Shown here piece by piece: positions 24,472-34,800 of a stretch of 64,000 nt of DNA (position 1 is the stretch's first letter; every line of letters starts with the position of its first letter). A model generated the notes under the pieces. The model had not been told where the DNA came from. It searched no databases and was given only the letters and a program-made list of their open reading frames with translations. Source of the DNA: Flavobacteriales bacterium (GTDB taxonomy: Bacteria; Bacteroidota; Bacteroidia; JACJYZ01); NCBI GenBank assembly GCA_020635855.1, contig JACJYZ010000002.1, forward strand, positions 558,001-622,000. The letters run 5' to 3'. Made by a program: the position numbers and the translations under genes.

Positions 24472-25635
24472 ATGGCTGCCTGGAAATTCACCGACGATTA
24501 TCTGAAAACCTACCCCGCACTGGCGTCGTCCATCCTCGATGCGCTCGTGTTTTCCGACCATGCCTTGAACGGCAATGCCTTCACCGGTACACTCGACGTG
24601 AACGCATCAGGTGCGGCTCTCGGTACCCTGGGCCTGATTGTGAACATGACCGAGATCCATGTGGCGGGTACGGTAACCAATGCCGATAATACCCTCACCG
24701 TTTCGTTCCAGTCGACCGACGCGGATGCCTTCCGCACAGGTGTGGCCAATGCCATACCGATCATCGGAGGTGAGATCACCAAGGCCGCATCCATGGGCAT
24801 CGACAACATCACCAAAACAACCGATACCGCGGATGACGGTCCGACCAAAGATCAGTTCGACCTGAACGTGGAACTGGCCGTGGGTTCTTCCACCGTAACC
24901 ATTGTTTCCCAGGTGCCGATGAACGGCGGACTCTTCAGCCTGGAAGGCACCTTTGAGAATGTGGGCATCGGCCTTGACGATCTGAATTTCCTGATGGGTA
25001 GCCTCGCATCCGGTAACGCCTGGTTTCCGACCGAACAACTGGGTCCGTATATGAAAGGACAAACATCCTTCGGTCTCCTCAGCATGGGCATCACCGCCTT
25101 CGTGCGACTCGAACCTTCTTTTTCACTTGCCATCAGTAGCATCTCGGTGTCGGTGGGTATTTCCAAGCTACCGCTCATGGGGCAGTCGCTGTACCTGGAT
25201 CCGCTGGCCGTTTGGGTAACGGTGGTGGATCCGATGGGAAAGGCAGCTGCTTCGTGGGGCTTACAGGGTTCCGTGAAACTGCTCAACTATGCGAACCAGG
25301 GGGTGAGCGGACTCACCAACCCGGATTTCGTTTTCGACTTTGCCATGACGTTTCCCAATCCGCCCACATACCCGAACTTCCTGCTGAACGGCACCCTGGA
25401 GAACCCCGCTTCCAAGTCGGTGAATGTGATGCTGCAGGACCTGCTGGGTTCATCAACCGATGTCGGGCTCTCCACCGACCTCACCGTGAATTCCTTTGAG
25501 TTTGATACCTCGGCGGATGTGACCACAGGCACCATCAGCGAGTTCAGTACATCCATCGCCATGTCGGGCGGGTTCGGATTGCTGAAAGATTTCGACCTCG
25601 AAGAAGTGGCCATTTCCGTTTCCTATTCATCCTGA
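24472..25635 (+). CDS. Beta-rich protein of unknown function (cluster gene 2)
   Basis: 387 residues, acidic, without signal peptide, rich in Val, Thr, Ser, Gly and Leu, and almost free of Cys. The chain alternates hydrophobic strands with turns (for example TGTLDVNASGAALGTLGL, FSLAISSISVSVGISKLPL), as in a long beta-sheet, solenoid or barrel-like fold. Its style matches the DUF6603-like gene two places downstream (SLxLxSIxVxVGxxKLPLxG), so it may be a distant relative. No catalytic motif seen. Gaps are 4 bases upstream and 13 downstream. Confidence 0.75.
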   Translation: MAAWKFTDDYLKTYPALASSILDALVFSDHALNGNAFTGTLDVNASGAALGTLGLIVNMTEIHVAGTVTNADNTLTVSFQSTDADAFRTGVANAIPIIGGEITKAASMGIDNITKTTDTADDGPTKDQFDLNVELAVGSSTVTIVSQVPMNGGLFSLEGTFENVGIGLDDLNFLMGSLASGNAWFPTEQLGPYMKGQTSFGLLSMGITAFVRLEPSFSLAISSISVSVGISKLPLMGQSLYLDPLAVWVTVVDPMGKAAASWGLQGSVKLLNYANQGVSGLTNPDFVFDFAMTFPNPPTYPNFLLNGTLENPASKSVNVMLQDLLGSSTDVGLSTDLTVNSFEFDTSADVTTGTISEFSTSIAMSGGFGLLKDFDLEEVAISVSYSS

Positions 25636-25648
25636 TGCAGCACGATCC

Positions 25649-26152
25649 ATGAGCACAACACAGTTTTCATTTCAGGCGAAGGTGAGGGTGGGAGAGCAGA
25701 TCGTTCCGATCAAATCGGAGCTTGTGCTGGGCGATAGCCAATCGCAGGACGGCGTGGAAAACGGCTTCCTGTTTATGCTCGACCTGCAGCCCGGCGATGA
25801 TCCCGTGACCGTGAACCTGGGTGACATCATCCGCTTCGTGGAAGAGAAATTAGGTGTAGGGGAGGGCGCACTTTCCAAGAACGGCGGCCTCGCAACACTA
25901 ACCGATGAGTTCGGGAATGAAGTGGCAAGCCCTACTACCTTCAACAGTTCCAACGATACATTGGTGAACATCCGCGAGTTCACGGTGAACTCCACCACCA
26001 GCAAGTTCCTCTTCTCAATCAACATCGATATCGAAGGCAGCGATCCCAGCAAGGGCCTGATCGCCTTGCCCGGTGAACTGGCGAATTGGGTGAAGATCAA
26101 ATCGGTCTCCATCGCCTTCAAAACACAAACAGACAAAACCACCAATACGTGA
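25649..26152 (+). CDS. Small protein resembling the N-terminus of the next gene product (cluster gene 3)
   Basis: 167 residues, no signal peptide. The central motif VNLGDIIRFVEEKLGV aligns with IPLGEFIGYVGQQFGV in the first 70 residues of the downstream 1069-residue protein. Upstream (VPIKSEL versus VPVALDV) and downstream strands (INIDIEG versus ASIDLDL) also correspond. It is therefore a stand-alone copy of that domain. Function unknown. The following gene starts three bases after its stop. Confidence 0.72.
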   Translation: MSTTQFSFQAKVRVGEQIVPIKSELVLGDSQSQDGVENGFLFMLDLQPGDDPVTVNLGDIIRFVEEKLGVGEGALSKNGGLATLTDEFGNEVASPTTFNSSNDTLVNIREFTVNSTTSKFLFSINIDIEGSDPSKGLIALPGELANWVKIKSVSIAFKTQTDKTTNT

Positions 26153-26155
26153 TCC

Positions 26156-29100
26156 ATGCCCACAGAAGTTGACCTGAAGTTAGGACTGAACCTGGAGATA
26201 GGTTCCGTGCCGGTAGCCCTGGATGTGGAGATCGACAGCCAGTCGGCACAAACCACATACACCTTCGATGGATGCGTGCAGAACGCCGTAATCCCGCTGG
26301 GTGAGTTCATCGGTTATGTCGGTCAGCAATTCGGTGTGGATGTGCAATTACCGCCCGAACTCAACCTCCATGCAGAGATTGACTACCTCGTCGGTCAGGT
26401 CATCTACACCAAGCCTACCACCGGCAACCCCACCACCGAACTGGGTGCTGCCGGCAAGTTCGAACTGTCGGTATATGATGATACCTACAGTTTTACTTTT
26501 TACGCGGATACCGTCATCAGCAGTCCGGCACCCGCCACCGGCAACCCCTATGTGATCGGTGCGTCCATCGACCTCGATCTCGATTTCGCCAAACTTCCTC
26601 TCGTGGGCGTGATCCCAGGCTTCAATGATCTTACGCTCACCAACGTGGGCTTCTCGTATACCAAGGAAGCGGCCGGCGCGGATAAGCCGGTGGAGTTTCA
26701 CATTCCGCAGGTGAGTACATCCGACAACCCGTTGTATACACGGCAGGATCCTTCTGCACCCAACAAGACGAATTACAGCATCGACAGCAAGGGCAACAAG
26801 CAAACCTTCAACCTGACCAAGGGAGGTTTTGCCCTCACGGCTGGTTTCACCAAGAAGAGCACCGGTGAAGCGCTCAACAACTTTGCGTTGCCAATGGCGT
26901 TACCGCCAACAACCCCACCACCAGTGAACCCGCCACCGGCGCCATTCTATAACGGGAATACAAGTCCGCCCGGTGGTTCGGTTCACTGGATCAACATCAA
27001 CAAAACCTTCGGACCGGTTGACCTGAAGAAGATCGGACTCAACTATAGTCAGGGCGAGGCCACGTTCGGATTCTCAGCCGGTTTTGCGCTGGGTGGTTTC
27101 TCGCTCGGTGTAGAGGGCATGACCATTACATTTCCACTGCCGCTTCCCGGGATGCCGGCCGGTAACACCGTCAGCTTTGACATCCAGGGTTTGTCCATGG
27201 ACATCAAAGAGGGTAACCTGGAAATCGGCGGGGCGTTCCTGAAAGTGGAAGAGGATGGCGTGAGCAGCTACTACGGTGAAGCGGTGCTGCAGGTCGCCAC
27301 GTTCGGCTTCAAGGCGCTGGGCGGATACACGCCCGCACATGATGCTCCCGACCCGAACCACCAGGGCAAGACCCTGCACATCCCGCCGTCTTTTTTCCTG
27401 TATGCCAACATCAACGTGCCCCTCGGTGGTCCGCCGTATTTGTTTGTAAACGGATTGGCGGGTGGCTTCGGCATCAACAACGAACTGGTGTTACCTACAC
27501 TGGAGCAGCTGCCCACTTATATCCTGCTTCCGCACAATGCACCGGCTGAGTCGGGATCGGCCCAGTCAACCGTGACATCCGTGTTGCCGCAACTGCAGAA
27601 GTACTTCCTGGATATGCCCGGAGAATACTGGCTGGCAGCCGGCGTTCAAGTGTCGTCATTCGAGATGATCAATGTGTTCGCATTGGTGACGGTTTCCTTC
27701 GGGGTGGATTTTCAGATCGCGTTGCTGGGCAATGCATCCATGAGTTTCCCGACGGGTGATCCGGCCCCCATTGCATATGTGGAGATTGATGTGATGGCTT
27801 CGTACAGTCAGTCCAGCGGCCTGCTCGCTGTGGCCGGAGTGCTCTCACCTGCATCCTATATCTTCGGTCCGTTCTGTCAGCTGACCGGTGGTTTTGCCTT
27901 CTATATCTGGTTCGGTGGTCCGCACCAAGACGACTTCGTGGTCACGCTGGGCGGATACCATCCGGCTTTTAAAAAACCCGACTATTATCCTACCGTTCCC
28001 CGGCTGGGCATCAACTTCAGCCTCGGTCCGATTCATGTGACCGGTGGGTCTTATTTTGCGCTTACCCCGGCCATGTTCATGGCGGGTGGTTCAATGTCGG
28101 CCACGTGGAGTATCCCGGCCATCAAGGCCTGGTTCACCATGGGGGTCGACTTCCTGATCGCATGGGCGCCCTTCCACTACGAAGCCGATATCTATGCCAG
28201 CATCGGCGTGTCGGCAGACCTGGGGCTGTTCACCATCAACCTGCACATTGGTGCGGACGTGTATTTGTGGGGACCTGCATTCGGAGGCAGGGCCGATGTG
28301 GATCTGGATGTGATCTCATTCACCATCCACTTCGGTGCGGAAGCATCCACACCGCCTCCGATCGGATGGCAGGATTTCAGAACAAGTTTTTTACCGGCAG
28401 ATACCGGCAGCAGCCAATCCACCAACCGCAGCCGGCGCATGCTGGCTGCCGCTGCTGCCGCTTCACCTGCGGAAACGAACATTGTGAAAGCTTCCGTGCC
28501 CAGCGGTTTGCTGGGTAGCGGCGTGGAAGGTTTTAATTGGATTGTGGATCCGGATCAGTTTGTGATTGTAGTGAACAGCACCATTCCCGTGAATCAACCG
28601 AAATGGGTCAACAGCGAAGGACAAACAGTGGATGTTTCCGACGACGTATCGGCTTACAATGCAACTCCGGTGGATGTGGAGAACGGCCCTTACCTGAAGC
28701 TCGGAACGAAGCAAGCCACCTACAGCGCAACCCAGGTTTGGAATCCTGACCTGAGCATCCGTCCGATGAAGCAGGACAATGTGCAGTCGGTGCTTACGCT
28801 GCAGGTCAGCAAACGCGCAGCCAGTGATCCGCCGGGAACATACAGTCAACCCATCAATACACTCAGCATACAGCCGCAAACGGCTTCGTCGAATGCAGCC
28901 ATGTGGCTGAAAAACCCCGACAAGCCATCACCGAACGATCCGGCGTTGGTACCATTCAGTCTTACCGGTTTTCAACTCAGTCCCATTCCACGCAACCCCA
29001 GCAGCGTGAACAATGTGCCCCTGATCCAATTGCTCTTTCAGAAAGGAAACGAGGCATATTACAGCTTCGGCAGCGCTGCCGTGGACACCCGATACCAGGT

Positions 29101-29365
29101 AACGGCCACCTTGCCGACGCCGGATCAACTTACCATCAAGGTGAGCGGTCAGGCGGCAGAAACACTTGAAAATGATAACTACATCCTGTCTTCCCTTGAA
29201 GATAAATGGGTGGTGTCGCAACGTGCCGCCATCCTGGATGATCTGAATACAAACGGATTCACAACCTATACACCGCAGGATGTCAACCTATCGATCCTCG
29301 CCACACAAACGGCGCTTACCGATTGGCCTCAGGTTCTTCTACTGGGTGATGACCTGGCTGCCTAG
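26156..29365 (+). CDS. Giant beta-rich protein, probable DUF6603-type (cluster gene 4)
   Basis: 1069 residues without signal peptide. Residues 1-180 form the domain shared with the preceding gene. A Pro-rich linker (PPTTPPPVNPPPAPF, about 245-265) leads to residues about 270-735. That part contains the run GFALGGFSLGVEGMTI, PPYLFVNGLAGGFGINNEL, GGYHPAFKKPDYYPTVPRLG, SYFALTPAMFMAGGSMSATW and FLIAWAPFHYEADIYASIGV. From memory this pattern fits the family DUF6603, found in large bacterial and fungal proteins of unknown role. An Ala-rich linker (about 760) precedes a C-terminal domain of about 300 residues. The extensive amphipathic strands suggest a lipid- or membrane-interacting sheet (inference). 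Confidence 0.78.
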   Translation: MPTEVDLKLGLNLEIGSVPVALDVEIDSQSAQTTYTFDGCVQNAVIPLGEFIGYVGQQFGVDVQLPPELNLHAEIDYLVGQVIYTKPTTGNPTTELGAAGKFELSVYDDTYSFTFYADTVISSPAPATGNPYVIGASIDLDLDFAKLPLVGVIPGFNDLTLTNVGFSYTKEAAGADKPVEFHIPQVSTSDNPLYTRQDPSAPNKTNYSIDSKGNKQTFNLTKGGFALTAGFTKKSTGEALNNFALPMALPPTTPPPVNPPPAPFYNGNTSPPGGSVHWININKTFGPVDLKKIGLNYSQGEATFGFSAGFALGGFSLGVEGMTITFPLPLPGMPAGNTVSFDIQGLSMDIKEGNLEIGGAFLKVEEDGVSSYYGEAVLQVATFGFKALGGYTPAHDAPDPNHQGKTLHIPPSFFLYANINVPLGGPPYLFVNGLAGGFGINNELVLPTLEQLPTYILLPHNAPAESGSAQSTVTSVLPQLQKYFLDMPGEYWLAAGVQVSSFEMINVFALVTVSFGVDFQIALLGNASMSFPTGDPAPIAYVEIDVMASYSQSSGLLAVAGVLSPASYIFGPFCQLTGGFAFYIWFGGPHQDDFVVTLGGYHPAFKKPDYYPTVPRLGINFSLGPIHVTGGSYFALTPAMFMAGGSMSATWSIPAIKAWFTMGVDFLIAWAPFHYEADIYASIGVSADLGLFTINLHIGADVYLWGPAFGGRADVDLDVISFTIHFGAEASTPPPIGWQDFRTSFLPADTGSSQSTNRSRRMLAAAAAASPAETNIVKASVPSGLLGSGVEGFNWIVDPDQFVIVVNSTIPVNQPKWVNSEGQTVDVSDDVSAYNATPVDVENGPYLKLGTKQATYSATQVWNPDLSIRPMKQDNVQSVLTLQVSKRAASDPPGTYSQPINTLSIQPQTASSNAAMWLKNPDKPSPNDPALVPFSLTGFQLSPIPRNPSSVNNVPLIQLLFQKGNEAYYSFGSAAVDTRYQVTATLPTPDQLTIKVSGQAAETLENDNYILSSLEDKWVVSQRAAILDDLNTNGFTTYTPQDVNLSILATQTALTDWPQVLLLGDDLAA

Positions 29366-30893
29366 GTTGTTTGGAAAGCAGAAAGCGGATATTGAAGATA
29401 TGACAGATACAAACAACAACGGCGGTAGTGGCATCCTGAACGAACAGGTTACCTACATCCAGCATGACATTCCCGGACTGGAAGACGGCGAGTACAAGCT
29501 GTCACTGACGCAGGAAGTGAATGACAGCGGAGGCACTGCCATCAGTGGCGCCATCACCAATGAATATACGCTCGCCGTACTGGGCGACAGGTTCAGGTTG
29601 AAGAACCCCGGTGATGTGTTGTATTCGGTGTTTCCGGACGACAATGCATCGGGCATGTTCAGCACCGTGTTGCCACATGTGGTCTTTACCAAATCCACTT
29701 TTCCCTGGGCGCGTTACCCTACATTGGAAACGCCTTACAGTCCACCCCAACCCGGGCAGGATACCGATGCCGACGTACCCACGTGGATCACCGTGCTGCT
29801 GCTGGATGATGATGATGTGGCCGCACATCCCACCCTGCAACTACCGGCCGCAAGCGCCACCATGGGCGACCTCTTTCCGACGTCGCTGTATCCGCAAAGC
29901 ACGTTGGGCGATAACTATTCGTATTTCTATCAGGCCACACAAACCGATGAACTGGATCCCGGCGATGCGATGAGCGATACCATCCAGGTGCTCGACATCC
30001 CGCTGACCCTGTTCTGGCAGATTGCACCGACCATCGATGACCTTAAGCTGATGGCACATGTGCGCAACGTGAGCCTCATCAACAAAGCCACCATGCCGGG
30101 CATCTCGGATGTGGGTGAACCCACCGGCACTTTCTCGGTGGTGTTCGGAAACCGCCTGCCCAATACGGCGAAGAAAACCTATGCCTACCTGGTGTCGCTG
30201 GAAGAGTTGCAGGATTTCATTCCCACCGATGAGAACGGAGGTGCGCCCTCAGGCACAAAACTTGACCCTTCCAAAAACCTGCGCCTCGCGGTGCTGAAAA
30301 CCTGGACGTTTTATTCCACCGGCGAGAACGCCATGTTCGTGGATCGCATCCAGGCGCTGAACGGTGCGCCGGCAGCAGGAACCGAAGCCGCCCAGGTGAA
30401 CCTGCGACTGGATTACAACGGCAGCAACCCTGTGGTGAAAGGCGCCCTGGAGATGGGCTATGTACCGCTGAACCACGATGTGCGCACGGGAGAAAAAACG
30501 GTGTCGTGGTACCGCGGACCCCTGGTGCCATATAGGGTGGATAAGGCGCGTGTGAAACTGCCTGTGGCATCGCCCGACCAGGCCATGATCTTTGACCCCA
30601 CGACAGGGATGCTGGATGAAAGCTATTGCGCAGCATGGACCCTGGGTCGCCTGATGGCGCTGCAGGACCAGGCGTTCTCCGTTTCGCTTTACAATTGGAA
30701 GAAAGGACTCTCACAGGCCGTTGTCAACGAAGCCGAAAACGAACTGCTGTCCGAAGCTTTTGTAAATGTGCTGCAACCGGCGCCCCCCACTGGCGCTGCT
30801 ACTGCCCGGGTAGCCGCAGCTCCCCAGGCAAAGGCTTCCGGACAGCTACTTCATCAGCTCATCTTTTCACTGAAAAAACCTTCACAATCATGA
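29349..30893 (+). CDS. Large protein of unknown function (cluster gene 5)
   Basis: 514 residues from ATG 29349, which overlaps the preceding stop by 17 bases. ATG 29400 is an alternative and would remove a basic WLPRLFGKQK segment. No signal peptide. Recognisable but unassigned segments are WITVLLLDDDDVAAHPTLQL, FWQIAPTIDDLKLMAHVRNV, FSVVFGNRLP and AYLVSLEELQDF. The aspartate run DDDD lies on a strand and might bind metal (inference). The C-terminal 40 residues are Ala/Pro-rich. Its last codons overlap the next ATG (ATGA), so translation is coupled. Confidence 0.75.
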   Translation: MTWLPRLFGKQKADIEDMTDTNNNGGSGILNEQVTYIQHDIPGLEDGEYKLSLTQEVNDSGGTAISGAITNEYTLAVLGDRFRLKNPGDVLYSVFPDDNASGMFSTVLPHVVFTKSTFPWARYPTLETPYSPPQPGQDTDADVPTWITVLLLDDDDVAAHPTLQLPAASATMGDLFPTSLYPQSTLGDNYSYFYQATQTDELDPGDAMSDTIQVLDIPLTLFWQIAPTIDDLKLMAHVRNVSLINKATMPGISDVGEPTGTFSVVFGNRLPNTAKKTYAYLVSLEELQDFIPTDENGGAPSGTKLDPSKNLRLAVLKTWTFYSTGENAMFVDRIQALNGAPAAGTEAAQVNLRLDYNGSNPVVKGALEMGYVPLNHDVRTGEKTVSWYRGPLVPYRVDKARVKLPVASPDQAMIFDPTTGMLDESYCAAWTLGRLMALQDQAFSVSLYNWKKGLSQAVVNEAENELLSEAFVNVLQPAPPTGAATARVAAAPQAKASGQLLHQLIFSLKKPSQS

Positions 30894-31816
30894 GCACACC
30901 GCTGGGACGAACTTCGTTGGCGAGAAACCGCATCCGTGACGGATTGGTGGCTACGTTTCATAACGATCGCGCCATGGCCACCGTGGCCGACCAGGTGTCG
31001 GTGCCTGATCAGATCAGCGATTGGATGGGCCGCCTGAAACTGCTGTACGGTGTGCCCATCAACTACCTCGTGCCCGATGAAGGCATGTTGCCCCCTGAAT
31101 CCATCCGCTTTTTTTATGTGGACATGAATTGGGTGGATGCAATGATGGACGGCGCCTTCAGCATCGGTCGCAACCTGACCACCGACCAGGCCCAACCACC
31201 GGTGTCGGTGCAACTGGACCGGGCTTCGGCACCCAGACTCACCCGCGAGGCGAATGCAAAATCCGCATCGGTGCGCACCAACTACCTGGGAGTCGACGGC
31301 ATTGATGTGTCGTTCCAAACCGTGTCGGGTTTCATCCTGCGTTCATCTCTGGTGCCTGCTTACCCGGGACTGGGCGTGAACCCCTGGCAGGAGGGCCATA
31401 CCCCGGAAGATCCGGAACCGAAGCTGCTGAATATCCTGCGCATGGAGCAACTCGGGCAACAGGCCGATACCCTGGTGTGTCTGGTGGAGGGGGACATCTT
31501 CAGGGTGGACATCCATGAAGCGCCTGAAGCCTTGCACTTCGGCATCGATACGTTCGATGAAAAGGGTGCCACGAAAAAGATCAACCAGTTCACGGAAACC
31601 GACGGACAGGTAACCATCACCCAAAACCTGGTGACCCTGGACTTAACGAAAGAACAGTGCTTCCGGCCCGATGCGCCGCGCACCATCAAAATGCAAACCC
31701 TTGCCAACCTGATCGCCGCTTCCCAGTCACCACCGATCCCATCCGTTGATTCAGCCGTGATGGGATTTGAAATGACCGAAGGCGTAGGCATGGTGAGTTT
31801 TAATTTAAAGTCGTGA
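30890..31816 (+). CDS. Protein of unknown function (cluster gene 6)
   Basis: 308 residues from ATG 30890, overlapping the preceding stop by four bases. The open frame reaches much further upstream, but that part is in another frame of gene 5. No signal peptide. Notable segments are FFYVDMNWVDAMMDGAFSIGR, GFILRSSLVPAYPGLGVN, LNILRMEQLGQQADTLVCLVEG and VDIHEAPEALHFGID. I recall similar sentences in uncharacterised proteins of Actinobacteria and Cyanobacteria that accompany relatives of gene 7, but cannot verify this here. The stop and the next start share a base (TGATG). Confidence 0.75.
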   Translation: MSTPLGRTSLARNRIRDGLVATFHNDRAMATVADQVSVPDQISDWMGRLKLLYGVPINYLVPDEGMLPPESIRFFYVDMNWVDAMMDGAFSIGRNLTTDQAQPPVSVQLDRASAPRLTREANAKSASVRTNYLGVDGIDVSFQTVSGFILRSSLVPAYPGLGVNPWQEGHTPEDPEPKLLNILRMEQLGQQADTLVCLVEGDIFRVDIHEAPEALHFGIDTFDEKGATKKINQFTETDGQVTITQNLVTLDLTKEQCFRPDAPRTIKMQTLANLIAASQSPPIPSVDSAVMGFEMTEGVGMVSFNLKS

Positions 31817-34800
31817 TGTCAATGAATGCCATCATACCAATAAACATCGCAGCACTGAGGGTCAGTGAGAACGATAATACAAATGTCGTTGTGGATTTCA
31901 AGGGGCGCGTGGCGAACTTCAACTCCATCCCCTTTCAGTCAACCGATATGCGTGCCAGCACCGGTGATACCGTTGTGCAGCCGCTGGACAGTAAGTCATC
32001 GCCCCTGAATCCGCTCGGCACCGGCATCCATGTGCATTGGGAATTGCCCGACTATTTTCGCAGAGGTGTGCAACCCATAGGTGGTGCGGATGTGATCTTT
32101 CCTCAGGTGCCCAACCGGTGGTTGGTGATCCGCTACCTCAGCATGTACGATGCAACCAGCCAATCCTGGCAGGATGCCACTTCGCATGCATGGGTGGTGG
32201 AGAGCGACTACATTTCTCCCGCACTGATTGCCGATGCCGATGGTGCTTTGCGTCCTGCTGTTCCGGTGCCTCTGTCCGTTCAAAACAACGGACAGCAGCA
32301 GCCGTTCGCCTACATGGGGCGCGTGGTGGATGCCGATACATGGGATCCGGCGGGGGAAGACACATCCCATTACCTGCCTGCTTTCAACGGTGACGACGGC
32401 AAGTCACTTTACCTGACCTCCATCGGGTTTCTCGGTCCAGGTTTTTCTTCCTACTACCCGGATTGCTGCAGCGTGTTCGGTTTCTGGGACCGCTTCACGG
32501 ATGAGCCGGAACTGTTCCAGGCCATCACCACCAACCAACCTGTGCAATTCAAGGCTTCCTACCAGGTGGTGGGATGGATCAACACCAACGCGAACGATCC
32601 GCTCGACGGGTTGGACGGCAAAGTCAAGGAGGAATACGACAACTATGTAGCACAATGCAAACAGGCCGGAACACCCGTGAAGGAAACCCCAGCTACCGTG
32701 TTCGCCAACCTGATGCAGCAAAACAACCACTGGCTGTTCCGCACGGAAGACATCACCTATACGCTCAACACGGATGATACCCTGCAATCGGTGGATCTGC
32801 CCCTGAAAACCATCTGCAACGGTGTGTTGCAGGAGGTGGTGTGGAACATGCTGAACAGTCCGTCCACATCCTACTTCCTTAACAACCCCGACAACCAAAC
32901 AAGCCCCGGCGTATGGACAGATACAGTGGAACTGGCTGTGGGCAACACGCCGTCCGAGGCCCTCTCGGCCCTGCTGAAAAAAGACATGGGGAATACAGAT
33001 GACGACCCGGACCTGCTGAAGAATTACGAATACCTGCTGGACGCCCTGCAATTGGGATTGCTCAACAACCTCGAGAACGAAACCAACAAAATCATCCTCC
33101 TGGAAGAGTCATTGCACTCAAACGGTTTTGCCAAGGTGCAGGGTGGATTGCTCTGGATCGTACAGCCTAAACAGGAAGACCCCGACCAGCCGCATGATGC
33201 AGACCAGGAGATCACGCTGCCCCTGGCACTTGCTGAACAACTGCACGTGCTCAACCAGGCCCAGAAAAATTACGACACGGCACGTGATGCTTTGAAGACC
33301 CAACGGAAACAATTGTTCATGGATTGGTTCCGCTATGTGAACATGGAAGCAGGTGGCATCACCGATCCGAATGTGAGCATCAACCAGCTGATCAATTTCC
33401 TCACCAATTCCGGTGGCAGCGAACTCACCACCGTGGTGGCTGCAGGCGATAGTGCTGGCGTGTTGTACTATGAACAAAGTGAAGATTCGGGTGAGATCAT
33501 CGGCCTGAAACAACCGGATATAGAAACGTCGCTCGCCTTTGATGTGTGGAACAAGTTCAATGATTTTCAGCAGGCGATGAGTCAATACCCGCAGTGGCAG
33601 GTGATAGGGGTGCCGGCGCCTTCTTTCTGGTCGCCCACCGAACCCACCGTGCTGATGCAGGGCAACCGCATCGAACCGGTGCGCCGCAACGGCAGCGCCA
33701 AAGACATTGTCGTGCGGCTTACAGGTGAGCTGCTCACCCAGCTGCAGGTGGTTTCTGCCGGAAGTACATTCACACTGAACATATCCTCGATCCAGGGGCA
33801 GCCCGCTTTTCCGAAAGCTCCTTACCAGGCCGACCTGACCGACCTCATCGGCGAAGGCTACATCACCATCCCCAGCCTGGCGTCAATAACCGCGGCTGCA
33901 TTGAAAGCCGAAGGAGGCAATGGCAATCCGGCCGACGCAAACCTGCCGGGCGTGATCACATCCCTGCAACTGGCGGAAGGTGGTTTGAGCCCACTTGAGG
34001 GCAAGCCCGACACCGGTTTGTATGCCCTCATCCGTCAGTCGGACTATGTGGCAAAAGCCAATGAACAGATCAGCATTCAACAGCCCCTTGCGCTCACCTT
34101 CACGTTCACCAATGAAGCCGGAAACGGATGGGCACCCGATGCGGTGGCATGGAACGCACAGCAACAATACCCCGAGTTCGACAACGACAGATACGATCCG
34201 TTCCTGCCCGTGAGCATGGTGTGGAAACTGGCATACGATCCGCTGAAGCAGTCGGATGGCAGCGGCTATTCCGCCACCAACCTGACCGACTTCTTCGAGA
34301 TGGATCCCGATGCCATCGACTATGTATACAGGATGAACGGCACCACACCGGTCGACTTCACCGTGGGCCAGCAGTTGCCGTACGACAACTCCGTGGTGTT
34401 GTCGAAACGCCCCACATTCAACCTTACCACGCAGATCGACAACTACGCGCAGAACTATCCGACCGACCCTGCCGATCCTACGTTGTCGCAGATATCCGAC
34501 TACTACAAATCGCTGCACATCATGTCGCAGGCGATGAGCGGTTTTACCGCTGAACAGATCCTGCGCACCTACATCGCCCGCATCAAAGTGGAAGACCTGA
34601 CCCGCGGTCCGCGCGATGCGGTGACCACGCAGATCAATGCCGCCGCCACTGCATCTGATGAAGACGACTGGTACGACTACAGCTTCAATGCAGATGCGCC
34701 GGTTTCAGCCGGACTGCTCGCCATTCATAATTTCGGTCCGATGCGTGCCGGCTTCATGGAGATCCAGTCGCTGGAGATTGTGGATGTGTTCGGACAACGG

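Noticed and set aside
23391..24491. 366-codon open frame opposite the EEP gene
   Set aside because: Lies wholly antisense to a gene with all EEP motifs in order; its composition (His/Val/Arg-rich) is an antisense artefact.
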